The translations under genes and the position numbers were made by a program. From Deltaproteobacteria bacterium (GTDB taxonomy: Bacteria > Bacillota > Desulfotomaculia > Desulfotomaculales > JAGUVT01), in assembly GCA_020062745.1 (NCBI GenBank), contig JAGUVT010000068.1, forward strand, positions 1 to 56,860: a stretch of 56,860 nucleotides of DNA, written 5' to 3'. Positions within the stretch are counted from its first letter, which is position 1. Every line of letters begins with the position of its first letter. Shown here one piece after another: positions 19,054-28,259 of the stretch. Under the pieces are notes generated by a model. It made no database searches, was not told the origin of the DNA, and was given only the letters and a program-made list of their open reading frames with translations.

Positions 19054-19767
19054 GTGGAGGAAAAAGATTGGATAGTTGAAAGCGCAACTCCGGCGGTTGA
19101 CATCGGCAAGGACAAGATCGACCTTCTCGAACTGATTTATGGAGTTCTTTTTGATCCTGCCGCTACCATGAAAAGGGTAGCCCTGCAACCCCCGGTGGGA
19201 TTGACAGTGCTGATTGTAACTATCGTTACTTTAATAGTTACCTCCATGGGGATATTTACTTTTACCAGAATTAGCGGCGGGGTGTCTCCCATATACGGGG
19301 GGGGCCATTTGATTGCGGTTATGCAATCCATAATTCCTTTGGTGGTTATATTTGGCCTGCTTTTTGGTTATTTAAAATGGTTTATTTACAGTGCCGTGTT
19401 ACACCTGATAGCCGAATTTCTGGGTGGTAACGGGCAGGCCAGAGGAGTTTTCACTGTGGCCGGGCTGGCCGGCCTACCTTTTATATTCATCGTTCCGTTT
19501 CAATTTCTGATGCTTTTGCTGGGTTCAAGGAGTATAGTTGTTCCTTTATTAATGGGTCTGGCCGGTTTTGGTATTCTGATCTGGAGCACTGTTATCCTGG
19601 TTATCGGGTTGGCACAGGTGCATCATTTATCCACCGGGCGAGCAGTGCTGGTGGTGCTTATTCCCGCCATGGTCATTTTTGTATTTATAATAGTCTTGGT
19701 GGCGGTCATGATTTCGATGGTCTTTTCGATGGCCAATTATATGAACCTGCCCGGCTATTATTATTAG
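19054..19767 (+). CDS. YIP1 family integral membrane protein
   Basis: A 237-residue protein with a short N-terminal cytoplasmic part and five predicted membrane helices (roughly residues 48-70, 90-110, 125-155, 160-185 and 195-225). This is the layout of the Yip1/DUF1282 domain. No catalytic motif is visible and the function of bacterial members is not established. The GTG start follows GGGAGGCGG. It is the first of a small group with the Cys-rich protein and the aldolase, but the gaps (159 and 86 bases) leave co-transcription open. Confidence 0.75.
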   Translation: MEEKDWIVESATPAVDIGKDKIDLLELIYGVLFDPAATMKRVALQPPVGLTVLIVTIVTLIVTSMGIFTFTRISGGVSPIYGGGHLIAVMQSIIPLVVIFGLLFGYLKWFIYSAVLHLIAEFLGGNGQARGVFTVAGLAGLPFIFIVPFQFLMLLLGSRSIVVPLLMGLAGFGILIWSTVILVIGLAQVHHLSTGRAVLVVLIPAMVIFVFIIVLVAVMISMVFSMANYMNLPGYYY

Positions 19768-19926
19768 GGTGTTAAGCGGTCGGCTATCAGTAGAAGCCTG
19801 CCTGGCCGTCAACCGGCCCCTGACGGTTAAAGGCCAAATACCAGTTGCTAATAATTTAATTTTAAAGAGGACTTTTATTTTTGGCGGCGAATTTATTCTT
19901 AGCGAAGTTTTAAGGAGGTTTAACTG

Positions 19927-20604
19927 ATGCTGATAGCCACTGAAGCAGTGCTGGCCATGCGCTGTCCGGAGTGCGGGAAATTAGAATTTCATACCATTTC
20001 CCGGTTTGCCTTTTCCGGTAGCAGAAGTGTGCAAATTAACTGTTCCTGTGGTACTGCAAAGTTGGTGATAACTACCGGTAATCATTTGTACTGGTTACAG
20101 GTTTCTTGTGTTGTATGTGAGGCCAGGCATCAGCAGGAAATAACCGGGAAGGCTCTCTGGAATGGTGGAGTAACCCGTCTTTTTTGTCCGGAAGTAGAAA
20201 TGGAACTGGGTTATATTGGTTCCGAACCGGAAGTGAAGGAAGTTGTGAAGAACAACGAGGTGAACTTTGAGGCGTTATTTGAAGAATTTGAGCAAGAAGA
20301 TTACTTCCATAACCCATCGGTTATGTGTGATGTTTTAAATCGCCTGCATGATATTGCCAGCTCTGGCGCATTATATTGTCAGTGTGACAGTCAGCGTATA
20401 GAAGTAAATGTTTTCCCGGATCGCCTGGAGTTACATTGCAAAAACTGTGACGGCATTTATATTATTTATGCTGAAAACGAAGAGGACCTGGAAGTAATCC
20501 GGCAAGTGAATACCATTGAATTGTCCAAACATGGTTTTAAATGCATGGATAGCCTTGTCAGCACTAATAAAGCTAAAAGGACCCGGCGCCGCCGCAAGAC
20601 CTGA
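19927..20604 (+). CDS. Cys-rich, zinc-ribbon-like protein of unknown function
   Basis: I do not recognise this 225-residue protein as a named family. It has cysteine pairs spaced like zinc ribbons: MRCPECGK (about 11-18), NCSCG (about 38-42), CVVC (about 60-63), a lone Cys near 86, then CQC and CKNC in the second half. It has an acidic middle region (EALFEEFEQED) and a basic tail (KAKRTRRRRK). This suggests a soluble metal-binding protein, perhaps touching nucleic acid. The ATG follows a near-perfect AAGGAGG. The gene upstream of fba makes a conserved small neighbourhood possible. Confidence 0.7.
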   Translation: MLIATEAVLAMRCPECGKLEFHTISRFAFSGSRSVQINCSCGTAKLVITTGNHLYWLQVSCVVCEARHQQEITGKALWNGGVTRLFCPEVEMELGYIGSEPEVKEVVKNNEVNFEALFEEFEQEDYFHNPSVMCDVLNRLHDIASSGALYCQCDSQRIEVNVFPDRLELHCKNCDGIYIIYAENEEDLEVIRQVNTIELSKHGFKCMDSLVSTNKAKRTRRRRKT

Positions 20605-20690
20605 CCGGCGAAAAGATATTTTACCACAGATAAATATTTCAAGCAATAATTATTTTTGTGGCCGAGGTTTCTTTTAGGGGAGGGAAGTAA

Positions 20691-21545
20691 GTGGCTCTGG
20701 TACCGGTAGCGCAGCTTTTAAAGCAAGCAGAAGCGGGATTTTACGCAGTAGGTGCTTTTAACTGTAACAACATGGAAATTGTCCAGGCTATTGTTGCTGC
20801 GGCGGAGGCAGAAGGTGCGCCGGTAATCATGCAGGCAAGCCAGGGTGCCATTAAGTATGCTGGTATTGAATATATAGCTGCCATGGCCCGGCTGGCTGCG
20901 GGGAGGGCCAGTGTGCCCGTAGCCCTGCATCTGGATCACGGTACCAGTTTTGAGCAGGTTGTCCAATGTATCCGGCATGGGTTCAGTTCGGTAATGATTG
21001 ATGGTTCCAGTCTGCCGCTGGCGGAAAACATCGCTCTGACCAGGCAGGTTGTGGCGGTGGCCCGGGCAGTAGGCGTGTCGGTAGAAGCCGAACTGGGCAA
21101 AATTGGCGGTACGGAGGATAATATTACTGTCAGCGAGCGGGAGGCACTTTTTACCGATCCGGATGAGGCGGAAGTGTTTGTCCGGGAGACCGGGGTAGAT
21201 TCCCTGGCTGTTGCCGTCGGCACGGCTCACGGCCGCTACCGGGGAACGCCGGAACTGGATTTTCCCCGCTTGCAGAAGATCCGGTCGAAAGTCAATATTC
21301 CTCTTGTTTTGCACGGTTCATCGGGGGTTCCCGATGATGCGGTCAAAGAAGCCATTCGTTTGGGAGTACGTAAAGTCAACATCGATACCAATATCCGGGA
21401 GGCTTTTATATTGTCCATGCGCCAGGTGCTGTTAAGTAATCCCGGTGAAATTGATCCCCGCAAGGTGTTGGGGCCGGCAAGGGAGGCCGCAGTGGAAGTG
21501 ATCAGAAAAAAAATTCGTATTTTTGGCAGCAGCAACAGAGCTTGA
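20691..21545 (+). CDS. fba: class II fructose-1,6-bisphosphate aldolase
   Basis: A 284-residue zinc-dependent aldolase that cleaves or forms fructose-1,6-bisphosphate in glycolysis and gluconeogenesis. It has the HLDHG motif near residues 81-85, the catalytic-loop region [13 protein letters not shown] and the phosphate-binding LHGSSGVPD motif near residue 208. The last part, [12 protein letters not shown], is typical. It could also act as a tagatose-bisphosphate aldolase, as the family overlaps. The GTG start follows GGGAGGGAAG. The transaldolase gene starts 23 bases after its stop. Confidence 0.9.
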   Translation: MALVPVAQLLKQAEAGFYAVGAFNCNNMEIVQAIVAAAEAEGAPVIMQASQGAIKYAGIEYIAAMARLAAGRASVPVALHLDHGTSFEQVVQCIRHGFSSVMIDGSSLPLAENIALTRQVVAVARAVGVSVEAELGKIGGTEDNITVSEREALFTDPDEAEVFVRETGVDSLAVAVGTAHGRYRGTPELDFPRLQKIRSKVNIPLVLHGSSGVPDDAVKEAIRLGVRKVNIDTNIREAFILSMRQVLLSNPGEIDPRKVLGPAREAAVEVIRKKIRIFGSSNRA

Positions 21546-21568
21546 AGCAGCTATGGGGGGTAAGGATA

Positions 21569-22225
21569 GTGAAAATATTTCTTGACACCGCTAACATTGA
21601 TGAAATTCGGGAAGCATATTCATTGGGGGTCATCTCCGGCGTGACCACGAATCCTTCGCTGATTGCTAAAGAAGGCCGTAATTTTGCCGAAGTGGTACGT
21701 GAAATTGTTTCTATTGTGGACGGCCCCATCAGTGCCGAAGCGGTAAGCCTGGCAGCAGCCGGCATGGTGGCTGAAGCTGTGGAACTGGCTGCCATCCATC
21801 CTAATATCGTGGTTAAGATTCCAATGACTGCGGAAGGACTGAAAGCCGTTAAAATACTGGCGGGAAAAGGCATCCGCACCAATGTCACCCTGGTTTTTTC
21901 AGCCAACCAGGCTCTGCTGGCGGCTGGGGCGGGAGCGTCCTATGTAAGTCCTTTTATCGGGCGGCTTGATGATATTAACCACGACGGTTTGGAATTGCTT
22001 TGCGATATTATGGAAATATCCAGACAGTATAATTTCCCCACCGAGGTAATTGCCGCCAGCATCCGCCATCCTGTACATGTTCTTGCCGCCGCCAGGGCCG
22101 GAGCCCATATCGCAACTATTCCTTACCGGGTGTTGATGCAGATGATCAAACATCCGTTGACCGATGCCGGGATTGAAAAGTTTTTAGCGGATTGGGAAAA
22201 AGTTAAGGAAAAGCAGGGTGTATAG
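21569..22225 (+). CDS. tal: transaldolase (TalC / fructose-6-phosphate aldolase-like)
   Basis: A 218-residue short transaldolase of the TalC/MipB group. It begins [16 protein letters not shown], and GVTTNPSL and the Schiff-base lysine in VVKIPMT (about residue 85) are present. These enzymes transfer dihydroxyacetone units in the non-oxidative pentose phosphate pathway. I start it at GTG 21569, just after GGGGGGTAAGG. An in-frame TTG at 21542 overlaps the aldolase stop and adds residues not seen in the family. It is paired with fba. Confidence 0.92.
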   Translation: MKIFLDTANIDEIREAYSLGVISGVTTNPSLIAKEGRNFAEVVREIVSIVDGPISAEAVSLAAAGMVAEAVELAAIHPNIVVKIPMTAEGLKAVKILAGKGIRTNVTLVFSANQALLAAGAGASYVSPFIGRLDDINHDGLELLCDIMEISRQYNFPTEVIAASIRHPVHVLAAARAGAHIATIPYRVLMQMIKHPLTDAGIEKFLADWEKVKEKQGV

Positions 22226-22419
22226 TAATTAAAGCAATTGGTTATAAGATACCCAACCCCATAAGTACGTTCTTTTTTTCCGCCTCAAGGGATTATTTTA
22301 ATTTTTTAACAACAAGCAGCTGTTCAGCTATCAGAGGCTAGGAACCTGTCCGAGAATTGAAAATTTTAATTATTTACCCCAATATATAGCAGCCATAGAA
22401 TAGTGTCAACCACATTATG

Positions 22420-22448
22420 TTGAGTCATTTGTAAGTTGCTGTTAATAT
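22420..22448 (+). promoter_or_regulatory. likely sigma-A promoter of rho
   Basis: TTGAGT, a 17-base spacer and TAATAT, about 125 bases upstream of rho. This 348-base gap between tal and rho holds no gene; besides this promoter I see only an inverted repeat at 22501-22526. Confidence 0.5.
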
Positions 22449-22500
22449 TTAGGCAGGCTGCTAGTTTCCTTTAGGCGAGAGTAAAAAAAGAGGGTTCCTT

Positions 22501-22526
22501 TTATAGCTGATAGCTGTCAGCTATAA
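22501..22526. repeat. perfect inverted repeat in the rho leader
   Basis: Two exact 10-base arms (TTATAGCTGA / TCAGCTATAA) around six bases, 48 bases before the rho start. A related string, AGCTGTTCAGCTATCAG, lies about 190 bases upstream. There is no T tail, so it is not a simple terminator. It could be an RNA hairpin in the rho leader or one of the AGCTATCAGCT-type repeats spread through bacterial genomes. Confidence 0.5.
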
Positions 22527-22573
22527 TTTCTCTGTATTTTCTGTAGCTAAATTTAATTTAGAGGGGGTTGCTT

Positions 22574-23908
22574 TTGAATCACGCAGAACTCGAAAAAGAA
22601 CTGGAAAACAAAACTCTTGTTGAGTTATATAAGATTGCCAAAGAAATAGAAATTCCTGGCTATTACCGGCTACGGAAAAAGGAATTAATTTTTGAAATTA
22701 AGAAAGCACAGATGGAAAAACACGGGTTGCTTTTTGCCAAAGGAGTTCTTGAAATCCTTCCCGACGGATACGGCTTCCTAAGGCCCTTCCAGTATTTACC
22801 CAGCCATGATGATATCTATGTTTCTGCTTCCCAGATCAGGCGGTTCGACTTGCGCACCGGTGATCTGGTGGGGGGACAGGTCCGCCGTCCTAAAGATAGT
22901 GAGAAGTACCTGGCTTTGCTCCGGGTGGAGGAGGTTAACGGGGTAGAGCCCGAGCAGTCGAACGAGAGGCTGCATTTTGACGGATTGACTCCTCTTTACC
23001 CGCAAGAGAGAATCACCCTGGAAACCGAACCGGATAACCTGTCCGCCCGTATTATCGACCTGATTGCTCCCATTGGCAAAGGCCAGCGCGGTTTGATTGT
23101 TTCTCCGCCCAAAGCCGGTAAAACCATTCTTTTAAAGAGGATTGCCAACAGCATTACCAAAAATTTTCCGGAAGTGGTATTAATTGTACTGCTGATTGAT
23201 GAACGTCCCGAAGAAGTGACCGATATTGAGCGATCTGTAAAAGGTGATGTGGTTAGCTCCACCTTTGATGAACTGCCGGAAAGTCATGTCAAGGTGGCGG
23301 ACATGGTGCTGGAGCGGGCCAAGCGACTGGTGGAGCATAAGCATGACGTGGTAATTTTGCTGGACAGCATTACCCGCCTGGCGCGTGCCCATAATTTGGT
23401 GATCCCGCCCAGCGGCCGTACCCTTTCGGGTGGCGTGGACCCGGCGGCGCTGCACAAGCCGAAGCGGTTTTTTGGAGCGGCCCGCAACCTTGAAGAGGGG
23501 GGGAGCCTGACTATTTTAGCCACTGCTTTGATTGACACCGGCAGCCGTATGGACGATGTTATTTTTGAAGAATTCAAAGGCACCGGTAATATGGAACTTA
23601 TTCTCGACCGGCGGCTGGCCGAACGGCGAATTTTTCCGGCTATTGATGTGTTGCGCTCCGGTACCCGCAAGGAGGAGTTGCTTTTGTCACGGGACGAACT
23701 GGAGATGGTCTGGTATTTCCGCAAAGCCACCAGCGGCGCCACACCCTGGGAAGCTATAGAAATGATGATTGAGCAGATGAAAAGGGTTAAGACCAACCGT
23801 CAATTGCTTGATGCGTTCCTGCAACTGAGACGGGCCGAATTATCTTCTCATGCCGCAGGCCGGTATACTGAGAATAACCGGCGGGGAAACTATCCGGCAA
23901 GCACCTAG
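22574..23908 (+). CDS. rho: transcription termination factor Rho
   Basis: A 444-residue hexameric RNA helicase that stops transcription. The N-terminal Rho_N helix domain ([12 protein letters not shown]) is followed by the cold-shock-like RNA-binding domain ([14 protein letters not shown]). The RecA-type ATPase domain has a P-loop PPKAGKT with Lys183, and Walker B ([15 protein letters not shown]). The TTG at 22574 fits the GAGGGGG site better than the TTG at 22568. It is full length without the long insertions seen in actinobacteria. It has its own promoter. Confidence 0.94.
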   Translation: MNHAELEKELENKTLVELYKIAKEIEIPGYYRLRKKELIFEIKKAQMEKHGLLFAKGVLEILPDGYGFLRPFQYLPSHDDIYVSASQIRRFDLRTGDLVGGQVRRPKDSEKYLALLRVEEVNGVEPEQSNERLHFDGLTPLYPQERITLETEPDNLSARIIDLIAPIGKGQRGLIVSPPKAGKTILLKRIANSITKNFPEVVLIVLLIDERPEEVTDIERSVKGDVVSSTFDELPESHVKVADMVLERAKRLVEHKHDVVILLDSITRLARAHNLVIPPSGRTLSGGVDPAALHKPKRFFGAARNLEEGGSLTILATALIDTGSRMDDVIFEEFKGTGNMELILDRRLAERRIFPAIDVLRSGTRKEELLLSRDELEMVWYFRKATSGATPWEAIEMMIEQMKRVKTNRQLLDAFLQLRRAELSSHAAGRYTENNRRGNYPAST

Positions 23909-23938
23909 GAAGAACCCGGAAGAGTTTGTTGATTAAGG

Positions 23939-24031
23939 GTTATTGCGAGGAGGCCGCCGGCCGACGAAGCAATCTCCGGATAAAGCATTCCTGCGCGAAA
24001 GAAGATTGCTTCGCCTGTGGCTCGCAATGAC
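23939..24031. repeat. REP/MITE-like palindromic element, copy 2
   Basis: Bounded by GTTATTGCGAGG and CTCGCAATGAC, with inner GAAGCAATCTCC and AGATTGCTTCG, the same plan as the element at 4611-4721 but with a different centre. It lies between rho and the M23 peptidase gene. Confidence 0.7.
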
Positions 24032-24110
24032 AGATTAACCGGGGTGTTTAATTCCCACCTCTTTTGGCCATAATAGGAAGTAACTTTGCCTGCCAAAAGA
24101 GGTGGAAGAT

Positions 24111-24968
24111 GTGAAGACATGGATATTGAAAGTAGCCCTGGTTCTGATGGTCATGGTTGTTTGGATGGCCATTCCAGCCGGTGTCCGGCTGGAGGGTTAT
24201 GAAGATGGTGATTCCGGTGGGAGCGCTGTGGCAATGGTTCCTCCGGTGGACACACCGGTAGATTATTATAAGGTTAAAGACGGTGACAGTCTCTGGTCTA
24301 TTGCCGGCAGAAGCGGAATCACTGTTGAAACGCTGGCTGCGGTCAACAACTTGACCGACCGGGAATTTATCCGGGCCGGACAGGTATTGAAGTTGCCGGT
24401 TAACTGCCCGGTGCATCTGGTGCGGGCTGGTGAAACTTTGGAAAGTATTGCCGCCGGTTACAAAGTAAGTGTTGGTGCTATTGCGGACCGGAACGGCCTG
24501 TGTGATGTCAATAAAATTCTGGCCGGGCAACGGTTGATGATTCCGGCTGTTACTACCGCTCCGGCCATAGATTCCTGGAACAGCCGCTGGATCCAGTTAG
24601 CCTGGCCGGTATCAGGGCCGGTTACTTCGGCATACGGTATGCGTGACGGCCAACCCCACGAAGGAATTGATATCGCTGCGGTTGAAGGGGTACCAATCCA
24701 TGCGGCCGGGCCGGGCCGGGTAGTTTTTGCCGGGAGCAGGGGTACCTACGGCCTGGCTGTTGTTATCGATCACGGCGAAGGGCTCTGCACTCTTTATGCT
24801 CACTGCTCAAAGATTATGGTGGCAGAAGGAGAGTGGGTGGAGGCCGGTGCTATAATTGCCGAGGTTGGTAACACCGGACGGTCCCGGGGACCTCACCTGC
24901 ACCTGGAGGTGCGCTATGGTGGGACACCCCTTGACCCGCTGACTTATTTGGGAGAAAAGAACCAATAA
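24111..24968 (+). CDS. LysM-domain M23 family metallopeptidase
   Basis: A 285-residue secreted or membrane-anchored peptidoglycan hydrolase. An N-terminal hydrophobic segment (about 3-25) precedes two LysM repeats (about 46-92 and 96-140, each with a DSLWSIA- or ETLESIA-like start). A LytM/M23 domain follows (about 165-280), with zinc ligands in HEGID and HLHLE and an LYAHCS motif, so it should be active. The GTG at 24111 follows AAGAGGTGG; the GTG at 24102 overlaps that site. It probably cleaves peptide cross-links in the cell wall or during spore formation. Confidence 0.88.
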   Translation: MKTWILKVALVLMVMVVWMAIPAGVRLEGYEDGDSGGSAVAMVPPVDTPVDYYKVKDGDSLWSIAGRSGITVETLAAVNNLTDREFIRAGQVLKLPVNCPVHLVRAGETLESIAAGYKVSVGAIADRNGLCDVNKILAGQRLMIPAVTTAPAIDSWNSRWIQLAWPVSGPVTSAYGMRDGQPHEGIDIAAVEGVPIHAAGPGRVVFAGSRGTYGLAVVIDHGEGLCTLYAHCSKIMVAEGEWVEAGAIIAEVGNTGRSRGPHLHLEVRYGGTPLDPLTYLGEKNQ

Positions 24969-24980
24969 AGCAGGACATGC

Positions 24981-25010
24981 GGAGCGGTATAAAAGCCGCT
25001 CCTTGTGTTA
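24981..25010 (+). terminator. terminator after the M23 peptidase gene
   Basis: GGAGCGG and CCGCTCC form a seven-base stem with an eight-base loop, followed by TTGTGTTAATTTT, directly after the stop codon. Confidence 0.6.
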
Positions 25011-25027
25011 ATTTTGACCCCGGAATC

Positions 25028-25056
25028 TTGCAGAATGGTTATTAATCTGTTATAAT
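25028..25056 (+). promoter_or_regulatory. promoter of rpmE
   Basis: TTGCAG, a 17-base spacer and a perfect TATAAT, ending 35 bases before the rpmE GTG. It follows directly on a terminator, so rpmE begins a new transcript. Confidence 0.7.
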
Positions 25057-25091
25057 TTATTATTGTTTAAATATAGAAAGAGGTGTGCCCA

Positions 25092-25292
25092 GTGAAAAAG
25101 GGGATTCATCCCAATTATGACAAGGCAAAAATTACCTGTGTCTGCGGTGAATCGTTTGAAACCGGATCTACCAAAAAGGAGATGCGGGTAGAAATCTGCT
25201 CAAAATGCCATCCTTTTTACACCGGTTCGCAAAGAATGGTAGAAACCCGTGGGCGGGCTGAAAAATTCCGCAAAAAGTACGGCTTGAAGTAG
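25092..25292 (+). CDS. rpmE: 50S ribosomal protein L31 (zinc-binding form)
   Basis: A 66-residue ribosomal protein. It starts [16 protein letters not shown] and has the CVCG and CSKCH cysteines that bind zinc in the C+ form of L31, so a zinc-free paralogue may replace it under zinc limitation. The GTG start is 25092, behind AAAGAGGTG; the GTG at 25083 is part of that site. Its own promoter and terminator bracket it, which suggests a separate short transcript in addition to any read-through into prfA. Confidence 0.95.
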   Translation: MKKGIHPNYDKAKITCVCGESFETGSTKKEMRVEICSKCHPFYTGSQRMVETRGRAEKFRKKYGLK

Positions 25293-25293
25293 T

Positions 25294-25317
25294 AGAGCGC
25301 AAGACGCTCTTTTTTTG
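25294..25317 (+). terminator. terminator after rpmE
   Basis: AGAGCG, five-base loop CAAGA and CGCTCT, followed by six further T residues. A textbook intrinsic terminator two bases after the rpmE stop. Confidence 0.85.
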
Positions 25318-25347
25318 AAGTGTTTTTTGAGATAAGGAATAGTGGGC

Positions 25348-26211
25348 ATGAAAGAAACTTACCAGTATGGCGGTCAGGCGGTAATCGAAGGGGTGATGAT
25401 GCGAGGGCCGGATTCCCGTACCATCGCAGTGCGGCGCCCCGATCAGACTATTATAGTGGACCGCAGGCCGGTTGGTACCCCTGGGGGGCGCTTTCCCTTT
25501 TTAAAATGGCCTCTTTTAAGGGGTACAGTGGCGCTGATTGAAGCCCTGGTCCTGGGCATCGAAGCTTTGACTTATTCTGCCAACCAGGCAGTCGGTGAAG
25601 AAGAGGAACTCAGTACCAGGGAGATGGTGCTGACTATAGCGGTAGCTCTGGGTCTGGCCGTGTTTCTTTTTGCCATACTGCCTGTTGCCGCGGCGCACTT
25701 GTTAAAAAACATGTTTCCAAACGTTTTTCTGCAGAACCTGATTGAAGGTTTCTTCCGCATCACTGTTTTTTTAGCGTACCTGGTGGCTATTGCCAGGCTG
25801 GAAGATATTAAAAGGGTTTTTCAATATCATGGGGCGGAGCATAAAGTAATCAACGCTTACGAAGCCGGAGACGAACTGACTGTAGAACGGGTGCAGCGTT
25901 ATTCCACCCTTCACCCGCGCTGCGGCACCAGTTTTTTGCTGATAGTATTATTGATCAGCATCTTGTTTTTTTCTTTTTTAGGTGACCAGGTGTTATGGTG
26001 GCGCATTCTTTCCCGCATTCTTCTGCTGCCGGTGATAGCCGGAATATCATATGAACTGCTCAAGCTGTCCGGGAAATATGCCTCTGTGTCCTGGTGCCGC
26101 ATTCTGATTGCACCCGGCCTGTGGGTGCAGAAGCTTACTACCCGTGGCCCTGACGACGACCAGGTGGAAGTGGCGATATCGGCCTTTGCTGCTTTGAGGG
26201 AGGATGGTTGA
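25348..26211 (+). CDS. DUF1385 family membrane protein
   Basis: A 287-residue protein of the DUF1385 (YqhQ-like) family. It begins [20 protein letters not shown], typical of the family, and has four to five predicted membrane helices (around residues 92-118, 126-150, 195-220 and 225-245). A conserved [15 protein letters not shown] motif lies near residues 168-182 and suggests a metal or substrate site. Its function is unknown. The position between rpmE and prfA is common in Clostridia. ATG 25348 follows AAGGAA. The stop overlaps the prfA start by one base. Confidence 0.88.
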   Translation: MKETYQYGGQAVIEGVMMRGPDSRTIAVRRPDQTIIVDRRPVGTPGGRFPFLKWPLLRGTVALIEALVLGIEALTYSANQAVGEEEELSTREMVLTIAVALGLAVFLFAILPVAAAHLLKNMFPNVFLQNLIEGFFRITVFLAYLVAIARLEDIKRVFQYHGAEHKVINAYEAGDELTVERVQRYSTLHPRCGTSFLLIVLLISILFFSFLGDQVLWWRILSRILLLPVIAGISYELLKLSGKYASVSWCRILIAPGLWVQKLTTRGPDDDQVEVAISAFAALREDG

Positions 26212-27278
26212 TGATTGAAAAATTGGCCAGGCTGGAGGAACGCTATGATGAACTCGCGAATTTAATCGGTGATTCATCAGTTATGACCGACCGGGAACGC
26301 TGGCAGCGATATATCAAGGCTCATGCCGAACTGGAAGATGTTGTCGGGGTTTACCGGGCATATAAAAAAGTTTTGCAGGAAATCCGGGAGGCCGGACAAC
26401 TGCTGGCCGATCAGTTGGACGATGATTTTAAGGAGATGGTGGAATCCGAACTGGGCCAGTTGGAGGAAAAGAAAACCAATTTTGAGCAAAAGCTTAAAAT
26501 GATGCTTATGCCTGGAGACCCCAATGACCAAAAAAACGTTATCGTAGAAATTCGGGCCGGTACCGGGGGAGAAGAGGCCGCTTTATTTGCCGCGGACCTG
26601 TTTCGTATGTACGCCCGGTATGCCGAGCAGCGCAACTGGAAGGTGGAGATTTTGCATACAAACCATACCGGGATCGGTGGACTTAAAGAGGCTATTTTCC
26701 TGGTGGAAGGCCGGGGAGCATACAGTCGGCTGAAATTTGAAAGCGGTGTCCACCGGGTGCAGCGTGTTCCCACTACCGAGTCAAGCGGGCGGATTCATAC
26801 TTCTGCCGCGACGGTTGCCGTTTTGCCTGAAGCGGAGGAAGTGGACGTGGAAATCAACCCGGATGACCTGCGTATTGACGTGTTCTGCGCTTCCGGTCAC
26901 GGAGGCCAGTCGGTTAACACCACCCAGTCGGCGGTGCGCATCACTCACCTGCCGACCGGCATTGTAGTTTCCATGCAGGATGAAAAATCACAGCACAAGA
27001 ATAAAGACAAGGCCATGAAAGTATTGCGGGCGCGTCTGATGGACCGGCTCCAGACGGAGCAGCACCAGAAGCTGGCCAGCACCCGCCGCTCCATGGTGGG
27101 ATCCGGTGACCGCAGTGAACGGATCCGTACTTATAATTTTCCGCAAAACCGTGTTACCGATCACCGTATCGGGTTGACCCTGCACCGGTTGGACAGTATT
27201 TTGGAAGGGGATCTGGATGAAGTAATTGATGCTATTATTACTACCGACCAGGCAGAACGTATGCAGCAAGACGGGTAG
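26211..27278 (+). CDS. prfA: peptide chain release factor 1
   Basis: A 355-residue class I release factor reading UAA and UAG. The GGQ motif that enters the peptidyl transferase centre is at residues 231-233 ([10 protein letters not shown]). The codon-recognition region before it, with [14 protein letters not shown], fits RF1's PxT type. ATG 26211 follows GAGGGAGG and shares one base with the upstream stop, so it is coupled to the DUF1385 gene. prmC, which methylates the GGQ glutamine, comes next. Confidence 0.95.
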   Translation: MIEKLARLEERYDELANLIGDSSVMTDRERWQRYIKAHAELEDVVGVYRAYKKVLQEIREAGQLLADQLDDDFKEMVESELGQLEEKKTNFEQKLKMMLMPGDPNDQKNVIVEIRAGTGGEEAALFAADLFRMYARYAEQRNWKVEILHTNHTGIGGLKEAIFLVEGRGAYSRLKFESGVHRVQRVPTTESSGRIHTSAATVAVLPEAEEVDVEINPDDLRIDVFCASGHGGQSVNTTQSAVRITHLPTGIVVSMQDEKSQHKNKDKAMKVLRARLMDRLQTEQHQKLASTRRSMVGSGDRSERIRTYNFPQNRVTDHRIGLTLHRLDSILEGDLDEVIDAIITTDQAERMQQDG

Positions 27279-27301
27279 GGGACAAAAAACGGGGAACGAA
27301 T

Positions 27302-28222
27302 ATGGCGGTAAAGGTGAGAGAGGCTTTAGCCCGGGCGGGGGGGCATCTTAAGGAAAAAGGAATAGAAAGCCCGTTTTTAGATGCGGAGGTGCTCCTGACC
27401 CACGTACTGGGGTTGAACCGGGCCGGTCTCTACCGGGAAGCGGAGCGCACTTTAACCGCAGCGCAAGAAAAGGTTTTTGGTGATCTTATCTCCCGCCGCA
27501 GCCGGAGGGAACCCGTGGCGTACCTGACCGGCAGCAAAGAATTTATGGGGTTGGTGTTCCATGTTAACCGGTCTGTCCTGATTCCCCGGCCGGAGACGGA
27601 GTTGCTTGTAGAAACGGCGCTGGCCAGACAGGGGGACGGTTCCGTTGTTTGGGATGGAGTAGAAAAGGCGCCGGTTCTTTTGGCCGGGGAGGACCGTCCC
27701 TTGTTGATTGTTGACGCAGGTACCGGCAGCGGGGCCATTGCCGTCAGCCTGGCTGTTTTTTTGCCTTCAGCGAGGATTCATGCTACCGACTGTTCTGCCC
27801 CCGCCCTGGACGTGGCCCGCCGCAACGCGGTTGCCTGCGGGGTGGAGAGGCGGGTTATGCTTTATGAGGGTGACCTGTTGGAGCCTCTTATGAGTTGTCC
27901 CAGCCTGCCGGGGGAGGTGGACCTGATTGCCGCCAACCTGCCCTATATTCCGTCGGGGGACCTGCCCGGCCTGCCGCCGGAGGTTTATCTTTTCGAGCCC
28001 CTGGTAGCTTTGGATGGGGGAATGGATGGGCTGGCTCTGATGCGCCGGCTTGTTCCAGTCGCGGCCGTCCTGCTCAAACCCGGCGGATGGCTGCTCATGG
28101 AGATCGGCGCGGATCAGGGAGAAGCCGCTGCCGCCTTGATGCCGGAGCCGGTATGGGAGGTTCAGGTGCACAAAGACCTGGCCGGCCGGGACCGTCTGAT
28201 AGTAGGGCGGTTAAAAGAATAA
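27302..28222 (+). CDS. prmC: release factor glutamine N5-methyltransferase
   Basis: A 306-residue SAM-dependent methyltransferase that modifies the GGQ glutamine of release factors. The N-terminal helical domain is followed by a Rossmann domain with VDAGTGSGAIAVSLA as motif I. The substrate-binding NPPY motif reads NLPY here (residues 212-215), an unusual Pro-to-Leu change. About thirty extra residues lie between RPETELLVE and motif I. It sits right behind prfA, its substrate gene, which supports the assignment despite the altered motif. ATG 27302 follows GGGGAACG, a weak site. Confidence 0.88.
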   Translation: MAVKVREALARAGGHLKEKGIESPFLDAEVLLTHVLGLNRAGLYREAERTLTAAQEKVFGDLISRRSRREPVAYLTGSKEFMGLVFHVNRSVLIPRPETELLVETALARQGDGSVVWDGVEKAPVLLAGEDRPLLIVDAGTGSGAIAVSLAVFLPSARIHATDCSAPALDVARRNAVACGVERRVMLYEGDLLEPLMSCPSLPGEVDLIAANLPYIPSGDLPGLPPEVYLFEPLVALDGGMDGLALMRRLVPVAAVLLKPGGWLLMEIGADQGEAAAALMPEPVWEVQVHKDLAGRDRLIVGRLKE

Positions 28223-28259
28223 TTTTGAAAATAAAGATGGCTAAATAAGGAGAGAGTTT

